Source of the DNA: Flavobacteriaceae bacterium TMED48
GTDB lineage: Bacteria; Pseudomonadota; Gammaproteobacteria; Pseudomonadales; Porticoccaceae
Reading direction: 5' to 3'
Assembly (NCBI GenBank): GCA_905181995.1
Contig: CAJIZO010000077.1
Span: forward strand, 1 to 36,270
Length of the DNA stretch: 36,270 bases
How positions within the stretch are numbered: the first letter of the stretch is position 1; each line of letters begins with the position of its first letter. The position numbers and the translations under genes were made by a program. Of this stretch, positions 25,743 to 33,620 are shown in pieces. Under the pieces are notes generated by a model. That model did not search any database and was not told the origin of the DNA. It worked only from the letters and a program-made list of their open reading frames with translations.

Positions 25743-26591
25743 TTACTCGTAAAGAGAATCAGAATTTTCAACTAGTTCCAAAAGCACTCGGTTACTGTTT
25801 TCGTCTGTTGGTAGCGCAAACTCCATCTGCATTTCCTGCAAAGTTATGTTCAATGGTCCTCCCATGGTCGCCACCATCGTAAAAAGGCTAAGTTCCAGTT
25901 CATTTTTTTTTAAATGCAGTGGCATGACCAGCTGAGGTATATCTTCATCAAGGGCTTTGGGATTTTTAGGGCGGTACTGAAGAACTTCATTCAAAAGGTT
26001 CTTATTTTCAGCATCGCTACCCATAATATTTACAAAGCGTCTGGCTCGATTCAGCATTGTCGAGTAAATATCATTAAAGTTTTGTATAGAACGTCCCACA
26101 CAATCTGGGTCTAAAAAAATGCGCAACAAATTTAACGGTTTTTTATCCAACAGACGTGGGTCATGCACAAACGCGATACACATCCGTTTAAAGGCGGTGT
26201 TCGATTCAATGATATTCCAGTGTCGGTCAATCAGGGTGCTTGGGTAGTGATTATATTTATGGACCATAATCGACAACATCTTTCTGATTTGTTTCATTTC
26301 CTGATCGCTTAATCCGGTCTCCTCAAATAACGGCGCATAGCCAGCCGATATTAGCAAGGTGTTTCGTGAGCGCAGCGGGACGTGCAAAACTCGCGCCAAA
26401 TCTAGCAGAAGTTCTCGGGTCGGGTGGGCTTTACCGGTTTCCAAAAAGCTAAGGTGGCGCGATGAAGAATTACATTCGAGCGCCAACTCCAATTGACTAA
26501 TATGGCTGCGGGTACGCCAGAGCTTCAGCTGTTCGCCAATGCTTTTTTGCTCGACGCCTCTTTGCTGTGCAAGATCCCTATCGCTCTTCAT
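25743..26591 (-). CDS. XRE-family regulator with MmyB-like ligand-binding domain
   Basis: Transcriptional regulator of 282 residues. The helix-turn-helix lies near residues 18-72 (IGEQLKLWRTRSHISQLELA, then SSSRHLSFLETGKAHPT). The MmyB-type PAS-like domain follows at about 100-270, marked by RHWNIIESNTAFKRM and LLRIFLDP. Relatives of this family often bind fatty-acid-like or hydrophobic ligands and control adjacent oxidoreductase genes. It is transcribed away from the dehalogenase-like gene across 131 bases, and base composition is more AT-rich than in the nuo operon. Confidence 0.88.
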   Translation of the reverse strand: MKSDRDLAQQRGVEQKSIGEQLKLWRTRSHISQLELALECNSSSRHLSFLETGKAHPTRELLLDLARVLHVPLRSRNTLLISAGYAPLFEETGLSDQEMKQIRKMLSIMVHKYNHYPSTLIDRHWNIIESNTAFKRMCIAFVHDPRLLDKKPLNLLRIFLDPDCVGRSIQNFNDIYSTMLNRARRFVNIMGSDAENKNLLNEVLQYRPKNPKALDEDIPQLVMPLHLKKNELELSLFTMVATMGGPLNITLQEMQMEFALPTDENSNRVLLELVENSDSLYE

Positions 26592-26635
26592 AAAGAATTT
26601 TTGAGCAATAATTCATAATTGTACTACCCTCGATT

Positions 26636-26649
26636 TTACCGTTTGGTAA
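26636..26649. promoter_or_regulatory. Inverted repeat, candidate XRE operator
   Basis: TTACC-GTTT-GGTAA is a perfect 5-bp inverted repeat in the divergent intergenic region. It ends one base before the -35-like hexamer of the dehalogenase-like gene. Position and symmetry suit a dimeric regulator such as the adjacent XRE protein. Confidence 0.35.
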
Positions 26650-26678
26650 TTGTCAGGACTGCGAGAACGAATAATACT
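26650..26678 (+). promoter_or_regulatory. Candidate promoter of the dehalogenase-like gene
   Basis: TTGTCA at 26650-26655 and AATACT at 26673-26678, spacing 17. The -10 is weak (four of six), which would fit a regulated promoter. It lies about 45 bases upstream of the start codon. Confidence 0.35.
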
Positions 26679-26722
26679 CTCTATCACAACCTTTAGTCTC
26701 TAGTAAATATCGGAGTGCAGCA

Positions 26723-28132
26723 ATGACTAGTAAGAGAGAGTTCGGATCAACAATAACAGAACACGCTGATGTTCAGTGGCGAAAAGCACACGAACACGCG
26801 ACCACATTGCCGGCCGCCGATTTTCCGTACGAATATAAGTTTGTCGAGATCGATGGCAACAGGATTGCCTACATCGAAAAAGGTGAAGGCGACCCGATTC
26901 TATTTATACATGGCGCGCCAACCTCATCGTATTTGTGGCGGAACATCTTGCCCTGGATGAGCGATCGAGGTAGATGTATCTCGATGGATTTAATCGGTTT
27001 CGGGCAATCAGATAAACCAAAAGATCATTTTGGATACTTTATTCACACTGACTATGTAAGAAAATTTATTGAAGCGCTGGATTTAAAAAACATAACATTG
27101 GTATTGCACGATTGGGGGTTTAACTACGGCATGGAGTACACCGTCGACCACCCTGAAAATGTTAAAGGTGTTTGTTATGGGGAAGCCCTTATGAGCCCGC
27201 GCTATCCGATAGATGATACCGAAAGCTACGGTAAAGAATGTCCCGGCGTGTTGAACATGTATCGGACCATGCAGTCGGAGGCCGGCCACGACATTGCAGT
27301 CACACAAAACCTGTTTGTAGAGCGGGTAATGCCAGAGCATATATATAGAAAGATGACCCAGGCAGAAATGATGCACTACCGCCAGCCATTTTTTAATGTG
27401 GAGGACCGGGGCCCGATTCTGCAAATGCCACGCGATGTCCCGCTTGATGGTGAGCCTGCGGATATTAGAGCTTCATACACTAAATACAACGATTGGTTTG
27501 AATCAGACAACAAGACGGTACCGACTCTCCACGTTTATGCCACTCCCGGTGCGGTCAATACAACAGAAGACGCCGCCTGGATGTGCAACAATATTCGAAA
27601 TCACGAAAGCGCCTGGATCGGGACCGGCATTCACTATATTCAGGAAGACAATCCAGAAGGTTGGGGGCGTGCCCTAAGGGATTGGCATCGGCGAATAGAC
27701 CATAGCCTGCCCGGGTCGAGTGCCATGAGCGCGGGCGGGCTGTCCGAATTCGTACAGAATAACATTTACGCAAACTTTGAAGCGGGTAATATAGAAGGTG
27801 TACTGGCCAACTTTCACCCCGACATAAAATTCACGCACCATGGGCCAAGAGATCAGATTCCATTCGCTGGAGAATGGAATGGCATTGAAGGCGCGGGCCA
27901 AATGCTACTAACATTTGCAGAAACTGTGGAACCCGTGTTTGTCAATGTAAAAGACATCACGGCCTCAGGAAACAAAGTTATTGTTTCCATCAATGAAAGT
28001 TACAAAGTTAAGGCGACAGGTAAGGTCTATGTTACCGACGTTGCGCATATATGGACAATCGAGGGAGAAACGGTCGTTCAATTTGATGAGCTTTACGATT
28101 CCGCAGCGATTGCAAATGCGTTCTTACCTTAA
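26723..28132 (+). CDS. Haloalkane-dehalogenase-like hydrolase fused to a SnoaL/NTF2 domain
   Basis: A 469-residue two-domain protein. Residues 35-325 form an alpha/beta hydrolase of the haloalkane dehalogenase type. The nucleophile Asp130 lies in HDWG with Trp131 beside it, the acid is probably Glu154 (GEALMSP, as in LinB-type enzymes), and the base His304 lies in GIHYIQEDNP. The loop that normally reads HGNPTSS is HGAPTSS here, so the Asn that helps stabilise halide is Ala65. Residues 338-469 form a SnoaL/NTF2-like barrel (LSEFVQNNIYANFEAGNIEGV to DELYDS). True dehalogenases end after the hydrolase domain, so this is an unusual fusion and the substrate may not be a haloalkane. The ATG has GGAG seven bases upstream. 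Divergent from the XRE regulator. Confidence 0.85.
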   Translation: MTSKREFGSTITEHADVQWRKAHEHATTLPAADFPYEYKFVEIDGNRIAYIEKGEGDPILFIHGAPTSSYLWRNILPWMSDRGRCISMDLIGFGQSDKPKDHFGYFIHTDYVRKFIEALDLKNITLVLHDWGFNYGMEYTVDHPENVKGVCYGEALMSPRYPIDDTESYGKECPGVLNMYRTMQSEAGHDIAVTQNLFVERVMPEHIYRKMTQAEMMHYRQPFFNVEDRGPILQMPRDVPLDGEPADIRASYTKYNDWFESDNKTVPTLHVYATPGAVNTTEDAAWMCNNIRNHESAWIGTGIHYIQEDNPEGWGRALRDWHRRIDHSLPGSSAMSAGGLSEFVQNNIYANFEAGNIEGVLANFHPDIKFTHHGPRDQIPFAGEWNGIEGAGQMLLTFAETVEPVFVNVKDITASGNKVIVSINESYKVKATGKVYVTDVAHIWTIEGETVVQFDELYDSAAIANAFLP

Positions 28133-28232
28133 TGCATGCAGAGCATCGTTGGCGGAGATAAAAATAATTTCCTTTAGCCTATATTCAATGTTCCTCGGCC
28201 CGAATTCGGCCTTGGTCGCCCAGTAGCGGGAA

Positions 28233-28432
28233 GAGGTGCTAGTGACAGCGCAGAATCATTACAACACGCGCCGGTATCTGTCGCGGTCACGGTGGGCGAA
28301 ACCATTGAAAAACAGGTGTTGCGAAATTCGCAAGATGTTTCCGCGCGAATGCCCAACGTGAAAATAACCAAGGGTCCTGACGAAGACCAACTATTTATGT
28401 ACTTGCAGAACGCCCTCGTTCTCGGGGCTTAA
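28233..28432 (+). pseudogene. Remnant of a TonB-dependent receptor plug domain
   Basis: The frame from 28233 reads EEVLVTAQ, the usual start of the plug region. A shift of frame near 28251-28257 leads to SLQHAPVSVAVTVGETIEKQ, and later SARMPNVKITKGPDEDQLF, ending in TAA at 28430-28432. Both blocks are typical of the N-terminal plug of receptors such as the one at the window end. Upstream, a signal-peptide-like stretch (from about 28150) is separated by an in-frame TAG at 28224-28226. Past 28432 there are possible faint traces up to about 28530. The beta-barrel part is gone. This is decayed DNA, not a working gene. Confidence 0.7.
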
Positions 28433-28560
28433 GGCAACCTAGACGGTGGAGACGCTTACTCCGGCCCTTGCAGTATTGATCAAAACCTGATTCAGAGGCC
28501 GTTACGGGGAACAAAACATCACCAAACCCCGGTAAAGCTTATTTTTGGAGGAATAGAATC

Positions 28561-29514
28561 ATGAAAGCTATATATTACCAACAACATGGCGACGTTGACG
28601 TACTACAATATGGAGAACTGCCAACTCCTGAGCCAAACGCGGATCAGGTGCTGGTTAAAATAGCTGCCGCGGCGGTAAATCCTATCGATCGCCGATTGCG
28701 CTCTGGTGAATTACAGGGGTATATTGGCCGTACGTTTCCTGTCGTCCCCGGGTGGGACTTTTCCGGAACCATCGTCAAAATCGGATCGAATGTAACGAAC
28801 TGGAAAGTCGGCGACGAGGTCGTTGGGTTGGCATTTACATGGTCGATCCAACATGGAACCTACGCGGAATATTGCCCCGTCGACGCGTCAGCCATCGCTC
28901 TCAAACCGCCGAGCCTCAGTTTCGTCGAAGCAGCTTCTTTACCTCTGGTCAGTTTGACTGCGTGGCAAGCCCTCGACGAATTCGCGGGTCTAAAACAAGG
29001 CCAGACGGTCCTGATTCAAGCCGGCGCAGGTGGTGTGGGTAGCGTGGCTATACCCATAGCAAAATATTTGGGCGCAAAAGTTTACACGACGACGCGAAGC
29101 GAAAACTTTAACTATGTCTTGGATCGTGGAGCGGACCATCCAATTGACTACACAACGCATGACTATGTGGAGGTGATAAAAGAAATGGAACCCGATGGTC
29201 TGGACGTTGTTCTTGAATCCTTGTACGGCGACAAAATTGTAGAAGATGCGATTCACCTGACCAAAAATGGTGGCGCAGTGCCCTATCTGAACAATGAGCC
29301 TCCGGAGCTGGCCGACATCGCTTCTCGGCGGATTAAAGCAGCGTTCATCCATCACCGACCTGATGGCGAAATGCTCGCTATGCTTATGTCACTGTTTGCG
29401 GGTGCTGACTTGCCCGCTCCACGGGTTACGACGATGAATTTGAGCGATGCACAAAAAGCGCACGAACAATCAGAAAGTATGACAACCAATGGAAAATTGG
29501 TCTTGCAAGTGTAA
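28561..29514 (+). CDS. Zinc-independent MDR oxidoreductase (quinone oxidoreductase-like)
   Basis: NAD(P)H-dependent reductase of the medium-chain dehydrogenase/reductase superfamily, 317 residues. The N-terminal GroES-like domain has NPIDRRLRSG and VPGWDFSGTIVKIG. The nucleotide-binding motif AGAGGVG lies near residues 154-160. Zinc-ligand cysteines are absent, as in quinone oxidoreductases and enoyl reductases. A GGAGG site lies about seven bases before the ATG at 28561. It follows the TonB-receptor remnant on the same strand as the dehalogenase-like gene, more than 400 bases away, and probably has its own promoter. Confidence 0.87.
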   Translation: MKAIYYQQHGDVDVLQYGELPTPEPNADQVLVKIAAAAVNPIDRRLRSGELQGYIGRTFPVVPGWDFSGTIVKIGSNVTNWKVGDEVVGLAFTWSIQHGTYAEYCPVDASAIALKPPSLSFVEAASLPLVSLTAWQALDEFAGLKQGQTVLIQAGAGGVGSVAIPIAKYLGAKVYTTTRSENFNYVLDRGADHPIDYTTHDYVEVIKEMEPDGLDVVLESLYGDKIVEDAIHLTKNGGAVPYLNNEPPELADIASRRIKAAFIHHRPDGEMLAMLMSLFAGADLPAPRVTTMNLSDAQKAHEQSESMTTNGKLVLQV

Positions 29515-29759
29515 GGCCTTTGACATCACTGCAGCCTTTGTTTCAACACTCCGCTCTCAATAGAGAATCGCAACAGTGACGCGGTCTAGCAGCGTCGAGT
29601 GAGCAATAGGCAAATATAGAAAAATTGCTTACCCAGATTGGCAGCGGTGGAATTAAACTCAGCAGCTTCATTTAAGCGTGGCGCTATTAAGTCATTATAC
29701 CGCTATTGCCAATAACACTAATAAGCGTGAGTTGCTTCCGAGTCGTTTTTAACTGGGGG
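29515..29759. other. Intergenic region
   Basis: 245 bases without a recognised gene, repeat or hairpin of note. It contains no match to the 35-bp element found further downstream. Confidence 0.4.
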
Positions 29760-30122
29760 ATGACAGAACACGAAAACATCTGGGCTTTGGGCCTGTATAT
29801 AGGTGCAACTAGCTTTGGTATTTTTGTCGCTCTCTATTTATATAACTTCGGTCTTTTGGGGATCAAGGTCAGTATTTTAGCTAGCACAAAAGAGAGGATA
29901 AACAGCGAGTTTGTATTACATGTAATTTTTGGGGTCATGCTTCTTGCAGCCAGACAAGTTCGATTGTTAGGGTTCGACTTTGCACCTTACATAGCCGCAT
30001 TGATTGCAGGTGGCTATATGGCATATCTGCTATACAAATTCCCTACTGATGAGTACTTAACAATAAAAAGAATAATGACTAAGGCAGCCTTCGACAGGGT
30101 CATCCATGCACCTAACCGCTGA
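29760..30122 (+). CDS. Small membrane protein of unknown function, fused in frame to a regulator fragment
   Basis: About 100 residues with three hydrophobic segments: IWALGLYIGATSFGIFVALY, then FVLHVIFGVMLLA, and YIAALIAGGYMAYLLY. It is predicted to sit in the inner membrane. I chose the ATG at 29760 (MTEHENIWALG); a TTG 18 codons upstream is possible. The G-run beside the start is poorly spaced as a ribosome-binding site. From residue 106 on, the frame runs without a stop into MTKAAFDRVIHAPNR, which is the start of a winged-helix regulator, then ends at TGA 30120-30122. The family is unknown to me; such small membrane genes are sometimes paired with winged-helix regulators. Confidence 0.55.
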   Translation: MTEHENIWALGLYIGATSFGIFVALYLYNFGLLGIKVSILASTKERINSEFVLHVIFGVMLLAARQVRLLGFDFAPYIAALIAGGYMAYLLYKFPTDEYLTIKRIMTKAAFDRVIHAPNR

Positions 30123-30284
30123 CAAATATGCGCTCTGTTGGAAACCACAAATGAGTTGGAGTTTCAGATTGTTAAAGAACAACTCGAGGTAAGTGATTCA
30201 GTACCAACCAAACATTTAAAGGTATTGAAAGATAAAAAATACAAAATTTATATTTTAAATAATTTTTTTAGCGGTTTGTTATGA
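30075..30284 (+). pseudogene. Broken winged-helix transcriptional regulator
   Basis: The reading frame starts MTKAAFDRVIHAPNR, meets TGA at 30120-30122, then continues QICALLETTNELEFQIVKEQ and SDSVPTKHLKVLKDKKY, ending at 30282-30284. This is the N-terminal half of a MarR/ArsR-like winged helix (a recognition helix with SVPTKHLKVL). One base change (TTA to TGA, for the expected Leu) would explain the stop. The wing and everything after it are missing. A non-functional relic is the simplest reading; a short peptide is less likely. Confidence 0.65.
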
Positions 30285-30326
30285 CCCTTAAGTCGGTTGG
30301 GTTTAACCAACGCGCTATCCATTAAC
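30285..30326. other. Short spacer before the operator element
   Basis: 42 bases without recognised content, ahead of the shared 35-bp regulatory element. Confidence 0.3.
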
Positions 30327-30361
30327 TGCAGAATCTGCATGCTCACTGCAAGATTTGAATA
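30327..30361 (+). promoter_or_regulatory. Candidate AraC-type operator, copy 1
   Basis: 35-bp element matching the one at 35858-35892 at 30 of 35 positions with no gaps. It holds two direct half-sites, TGCAGAATCTG (starting 30327) and TGCAAGATTTG (starting 30347), 20 bp apart, i.e. about two helical turns. It ends in TTGAAT (30355-30360), a -35-like hexamer, with AAATAT 17 bases downstream. Overlap with the -35 fits class II AraC activation. The only AraC gene in the window is 34564-35556. Confidence 0.65.
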
Positions 30362-30433
30362 TCTGCCGTGCGACTAAAAATATTGAATAACCGTCATAGG
30401 AGTAAGTGATCATCTTTTGGGAGCAGCATAGGT

Positions 30434-30475
30434 ATGGGGTTATTGGGTCGTCTTCACAGTGGGTTGCTCAGGTAG
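30434..30475 (+). CDS. Possible 13-codon leader ORF before the monooxygenase
   Basis: ATG to TAG reads MGLLGRLHSGLLR and stops five bases before the monooxygenase ATG at 30481. A GGGAG sits ten bases upstream. It could couple translation of the downstream gene, but the length allows chance. Confidence 0.2.
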   Translation: MGLLGRLHSGLLR

Positions 30476-30480
30476 CGGCT

Positions 30481-31977
30481 ATGGGTGATATCAAAAAACT
30501 GTGCATTATTGGTGCTGGATTTGCCGGATTGACCGCCGCAAGGGTGTTTAAAGCCCTAAATTATGGCATCACAGTCTACGAAAAAGATGCGCAGGTCGGC
30601 GGCGTGTGGGCGGCGTCGCGGCGCTATCCAGGTGTTACTACGCAAAATCCTCGAACCACCTACGAGCTGTCGGATTTCCCGATGCCGGCAGACTATCCCG
30701 AATGGCCAAGCGGCGAGCAGGTTCAAGCCTATATGCAGGATTATGCGCTGCATTTTAATGTCTTACCGCAGATCCATTTAAATACTGAGGTGACTCGAGC
30801 GGTTTATGACTCGCCATCGCAAAGCTGGGAGGTTAAAACTGTCCGTACTACCGCCGACGGCCAAATAAAACATAGCACTCAGCAGTTTGACTATCTCATC
30901 GTTGGCAACGGCATTTTTTCGATTCCATCGGTGCCTCATTTCCCTGGTGAAGAGGTTTTTTTGGCCGCGGGTGGCCGCGTTTGCCACACCAGTCAATTTA
31001 ATCACCGTGAAGAAGCTACCGACCGGCATATGCTCGTGGTGGGGTATGGCAAATCATCTTGCGACGTGGCCGGTGCGATCGCGCCGATTGCCGCCAGTAC
31101 CCGAGTGATAGCGCGAAATTTAATCTGGAAGATACCTAAATTTATAGCCAATAAAATTAATCATAAGCACCTATTTTTATCGCGCATGAGCGAGGCGCTG
31201 TTCCGCTATATTCGATTGCAAGGTATGGATCGATTTTTTCATACGGTCGGTAACCCGATAAGAAAAGGCCTATTAAAAAGCCTGGAGTATGTCATTGAAA
31301 AACAGTTAGGCTTGCGCCGTCTTGGCCTACACCCTGACAAGCCCCTTGAAACTATTGCCCGCAGCACCGTGAGCCTGGTCACCGATGGCTTTTACGAGGC
31401 CGTTGAGCGCGGTGACATTGTGCTGCATAAACGCAGTGAAATTGTTGAGTTGATGGCGGGCAATGCACGATTATCCTCCGGAGAAGTAGTGCCTGCCGAC
31501 ATTATTGTGTGCGGCACGGGATGGCATCAACGTTGCGCGTTTCTCGACCCGGACGTTCTGAGCAAGGTCACGGATGAGCAGGGCAACTTCAGACTGTATC
31601 GCTCAATCCTCCCTGTCGATATGCCGAGACTCGCTTTTAATGGTTACAACTCTTCATTTTTTAGTCAACTCAATTGCGAGGTGGCCGCCCTTTGGCTCGC
31701 GGACTACCTCAACGGCGGATTTTCGCTACCGAGCAATCAGCAGCAGAATAGCGACATCGATGCGCGGTTAGCCTGGATGGAAGCGCGCACCGATGGCAAG
31801 CACTCGAAAGGCACCAATATCATCCCATTTTCGATTCACAATATCGATGAACTATTGGGCGATATGAATATGAACGTCGGCCGTTTTCGGCAATTTTTAC
31901 AATGGATTGGGGCACTGCAGCCGAAAAGTTATGGCTACTTGCTACCGCAATTACAAAAAAAGTACACCGATAAATAA
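30481..31977 (+). CDS. Flavin-dependent monooxygenase (FMO/Baeyer-Villiger-like)
   Basis: NADPH- and FAD-dependent oxygenase of 498 residues. The FAD-binding motif GAGFAG lies near residues 11-16, followed by a VGGVW stretch (near 39-43). The NADPH motif GYGKSS lies near 190. FPGEEVFLAAGGRVCHTSQF resembles the FxGxxxH FMO/BVMO fingerprint. Such enzymes insert oxygen next to a carbonyl or on N/S atoms; the substrate is unknown. I start at the ATG at 30481, because FAD motifs in this family lie within 15 residues of the N terminus. A GTG at 30406 is in frame, with AGGAG only three bases upstream, so it is less likely. First gene of a three-gene set downstream of the AraC-type operator. Confidence 0.87.
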   Translation: MGDIKKLCIIGAGFAGLTAARVFKALNYGITVYEKDAQVGGVWAASRRYPGVTTQNPRTTYELSDFPMPADYPEWPSGEQVQAYMQDYALHFNVLPQIHLNTEVTRAVYDSPSQSWEVKTVRTTADGQIKHSTQQFDYLIVGNGIFSIPSVPHFPGEEVFLAAGGRVCHTSQFNHREEATDRHMLVVGYGKSSCDVAGAIAPIAASTRVIARNLIWKIPKFIANKINHKHLFLSRMSEALFRYIRLQGMDRFFHTVGNPIRKGLLKSLEYVIEKQLGLRRLGLHPDKPLETIARSTVSLVTDGFYEAVERGDIVLHKRSEIVELMAGNARLSSGEVVPADIIVCGTGWHQRCAFLDPDVLSKVTDEQGNFRLYRSILPVDMPRLAFNGYNSSFFSQLNCEVAALWLADYLNGGFSLPSNQQQNSDIDARLAWMEARTDGKHSKGTNIIPFSIHNIDELLGDMNMNVGRFRQFLQWIGALQPKSYGYLLPQLQKKYTDK

Positions 31978-31992
31978 CCGAGGGATCGGCTA

Positions 31993-33582
31993 GTGGCGCA
32001 GCGTTATGATTATGTCATCGTCGGCAGCGGCATTAACTCACTTTGCTGCGCGGCGTTGTTGGCGAAAAAAGGCCACCAAGTGTGTGTGCTCGAGCGAAAC
32101 GACTATCTCGGTGGCTGTATTGTGACCGCCGAAATTACGCTGCCGGGTTTTAAACACGATGTACTCTCTGGATTTCATCCGTTATTCGTTACCTCGCCTA
32201 ACTACGCCGAGCTAGCAGACGACCTCGCACGACATGGTTTGGAATACCTCAACAGCAACAAACCCACAGCGTCGGTGACGTCCAGTCAACAAGCCTGCGT
32301 GTTGACAACGTGCAGAGAAACCAATGTGCGCGCCTTCAATTTGCTCGCCAGTGGCGATGGCGATCGGTATGCAAAAACCATGCGCGAAATGGAGGGCGAT
32401 GCCGAGTTTACGTTTGGGGTGCTGGGCGGCGAGTTGATGCGGGTAAATATGTTGTGGCTGTTAATCAAGCAATTTCGACAGCGAAAACTCACCGGGATAA
32501 TCGATTTTCTGGGTGACGCCATGCTGTCGAGCAGAGATTGGTTGTCACAAAGATTTCACTCACCCGCCATTCAAGCGCTATTAGCACCGTGGATATTGCA
32601 CACCGGACTCGGTCCCGAAGCGAATTTTTCTGGCGCGATGAACCGACTGATTGCCTTTAGCTTGGAGTCTGCCGGCATGCCGATTGTCAAAGGCGGCAGT
32701 GATAAGCTGGTGCAGGCTTTCGTTGGCCTGATCGAAGAGTGCGGGGGCGTCTTGACGACCGAGGCACATGTGTCGCAAATACTTGTAGAATCGGGCGTTG
32801 CAACCGGTGTGGTGGTCGCCGGTCAAGAGTCCATTTACGCAACTCGCGCAGTGATCTGTAATGTCACGCCTAACCAGCTATACGACAGCTTGCTCGACCG
32901 GCAATGGGTGCCCGACAACATCTTGCAACAGGCTGCCGGCTATCGTTATGGGCGCGCCGGCATGCAAATACATTTGGCGCTAAAGGGCCGGCCGGAGTGG
33001 CTTGAGAAAAGCTTGAATGATGTCGCCATGGTGCACATTAGCGATGGTATCGACAGCGTTTCTAAGGCGGTAAATCAGGCCGAGCGTGGCTTGTTGCCAG
33101 AACAGGCGACGATTGTCGTCGCCCAACCGACGGTGATCGATCCGAGTCGCGCGCCTCAAGGACATTCAATCCTGTGGATTCAACTACAGGAGTTGCCCAG
33201 CGTGATTTTGGGGGACGCCGCTGGCACTATCCAAATACCCGACGGTGGCGTTTGGAATCACCAGGTCAGGGAGGCCTATGCAGACCGTATTATCGATAGA
33301 ATCGGCGAGTATATACCGGGATTGAAGTCCGCAATTTTGCACCAAGAAGTACTTTCGCCAGCCGATTTACAGGCGATGAATATCAACCTCGTCGGTGGCG
33401 ATCCCTATTCGGGGCACTGCGGTATGCAGCAATTTTTCTTTTGGCGGCCGCTTAAATCGCTTAGTAACCACACCACCACGGTTGAAAAACTCTATCACAT
33501 CGGCGCCTCCAGCCATCCGGGTCCGGGGCTGGGCGGCGGTTCAGGCTACATGGTGGCGAAACACTTGATGGGATCTGCATAG
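31993..33582 (+). CDS. FAD-dependent oxidoreductase, phytoene desaturase/PYROXD2-like
   Basis: 529-residue flavoprotein. The N-terminal dinucleotide motif VGSGINS lies near residues 10-16, with LERN (end of the second strand) and YLGGCIVTAE after it. The C terminus has GASSHPGPGLGGGSGYMVAK, the second FAD-contacting region of phytoene desaturase-type enzymes. These enzymes desaturate or isomerise polyenes and other hydrophobic molecules; no carotenoid genes lie nearby, so a different substrate is likely. The start is a GTG at 31993 with AGGGA upstream. It follows the monooxygenase by 15 bases. Confidence 0.86.
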   Translation: MAQRYDYVIVGSGINSLCCAALLAKKGHQVCVLERNDYLGGCIVTAEITLPGFKHDVLSGFHPLFVTSPNYAELADDLARHGLEYLNSNKPTASVTSSQQACVLTTCRETNVRAFNLLASGDGDRYAKTMREMEGDAEFTFGVLGGELMRVNMLWLLIKQFRQRKLTGIIDFLGDAMLSSRDWLSQRFHSPAIQALLAPWILHTGLGPEANFSGAMNRLIAFSLESAGMPIVKGGSDKLVQAFVGLIEECGGVLTTEAHVSQILVESGVATGVVVAGQESIYATRAVICNVTPNQLYDSLLDRQWVPDNILQQAAGYRYGRAGMQIHLALKGRPEWLEKSLNDVAMVHISDGIDSVSKAVNQAERGLLPEQATIVVAQPTVIDPSRAPQGHSILWIQLQELPSVILGDAAGTIQIPDGGVWNHQVREAYADRIIDRIGEYIPGLKSAILHQEVLSPADLQAMNINLVGGDPYSGHCGMQQFFFWRPLKSLSNHTTTVEKLYHIGASSHPGPGLGGGSGYMVAKHLMGSA

Positions 33583-33620
33583 TTACCACAACAGTAATCA
33601 CAAACAATGAGGGAAATGAT

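Noticed and set aside
26591-26635. AT-rich imperfect palindromes near the XRE start
   Set aside because: Arms are short and mostly A/T; they would arise by chance in DNA of this composition.
30406-30480. GTG at 30406 as the start of the monooxygenase
   Set aside because: AGGAG is only three bases upstream and the extension would push the FAD motif to about residue 36; the ATG at 30481 fits the family better. It is not ruled out.
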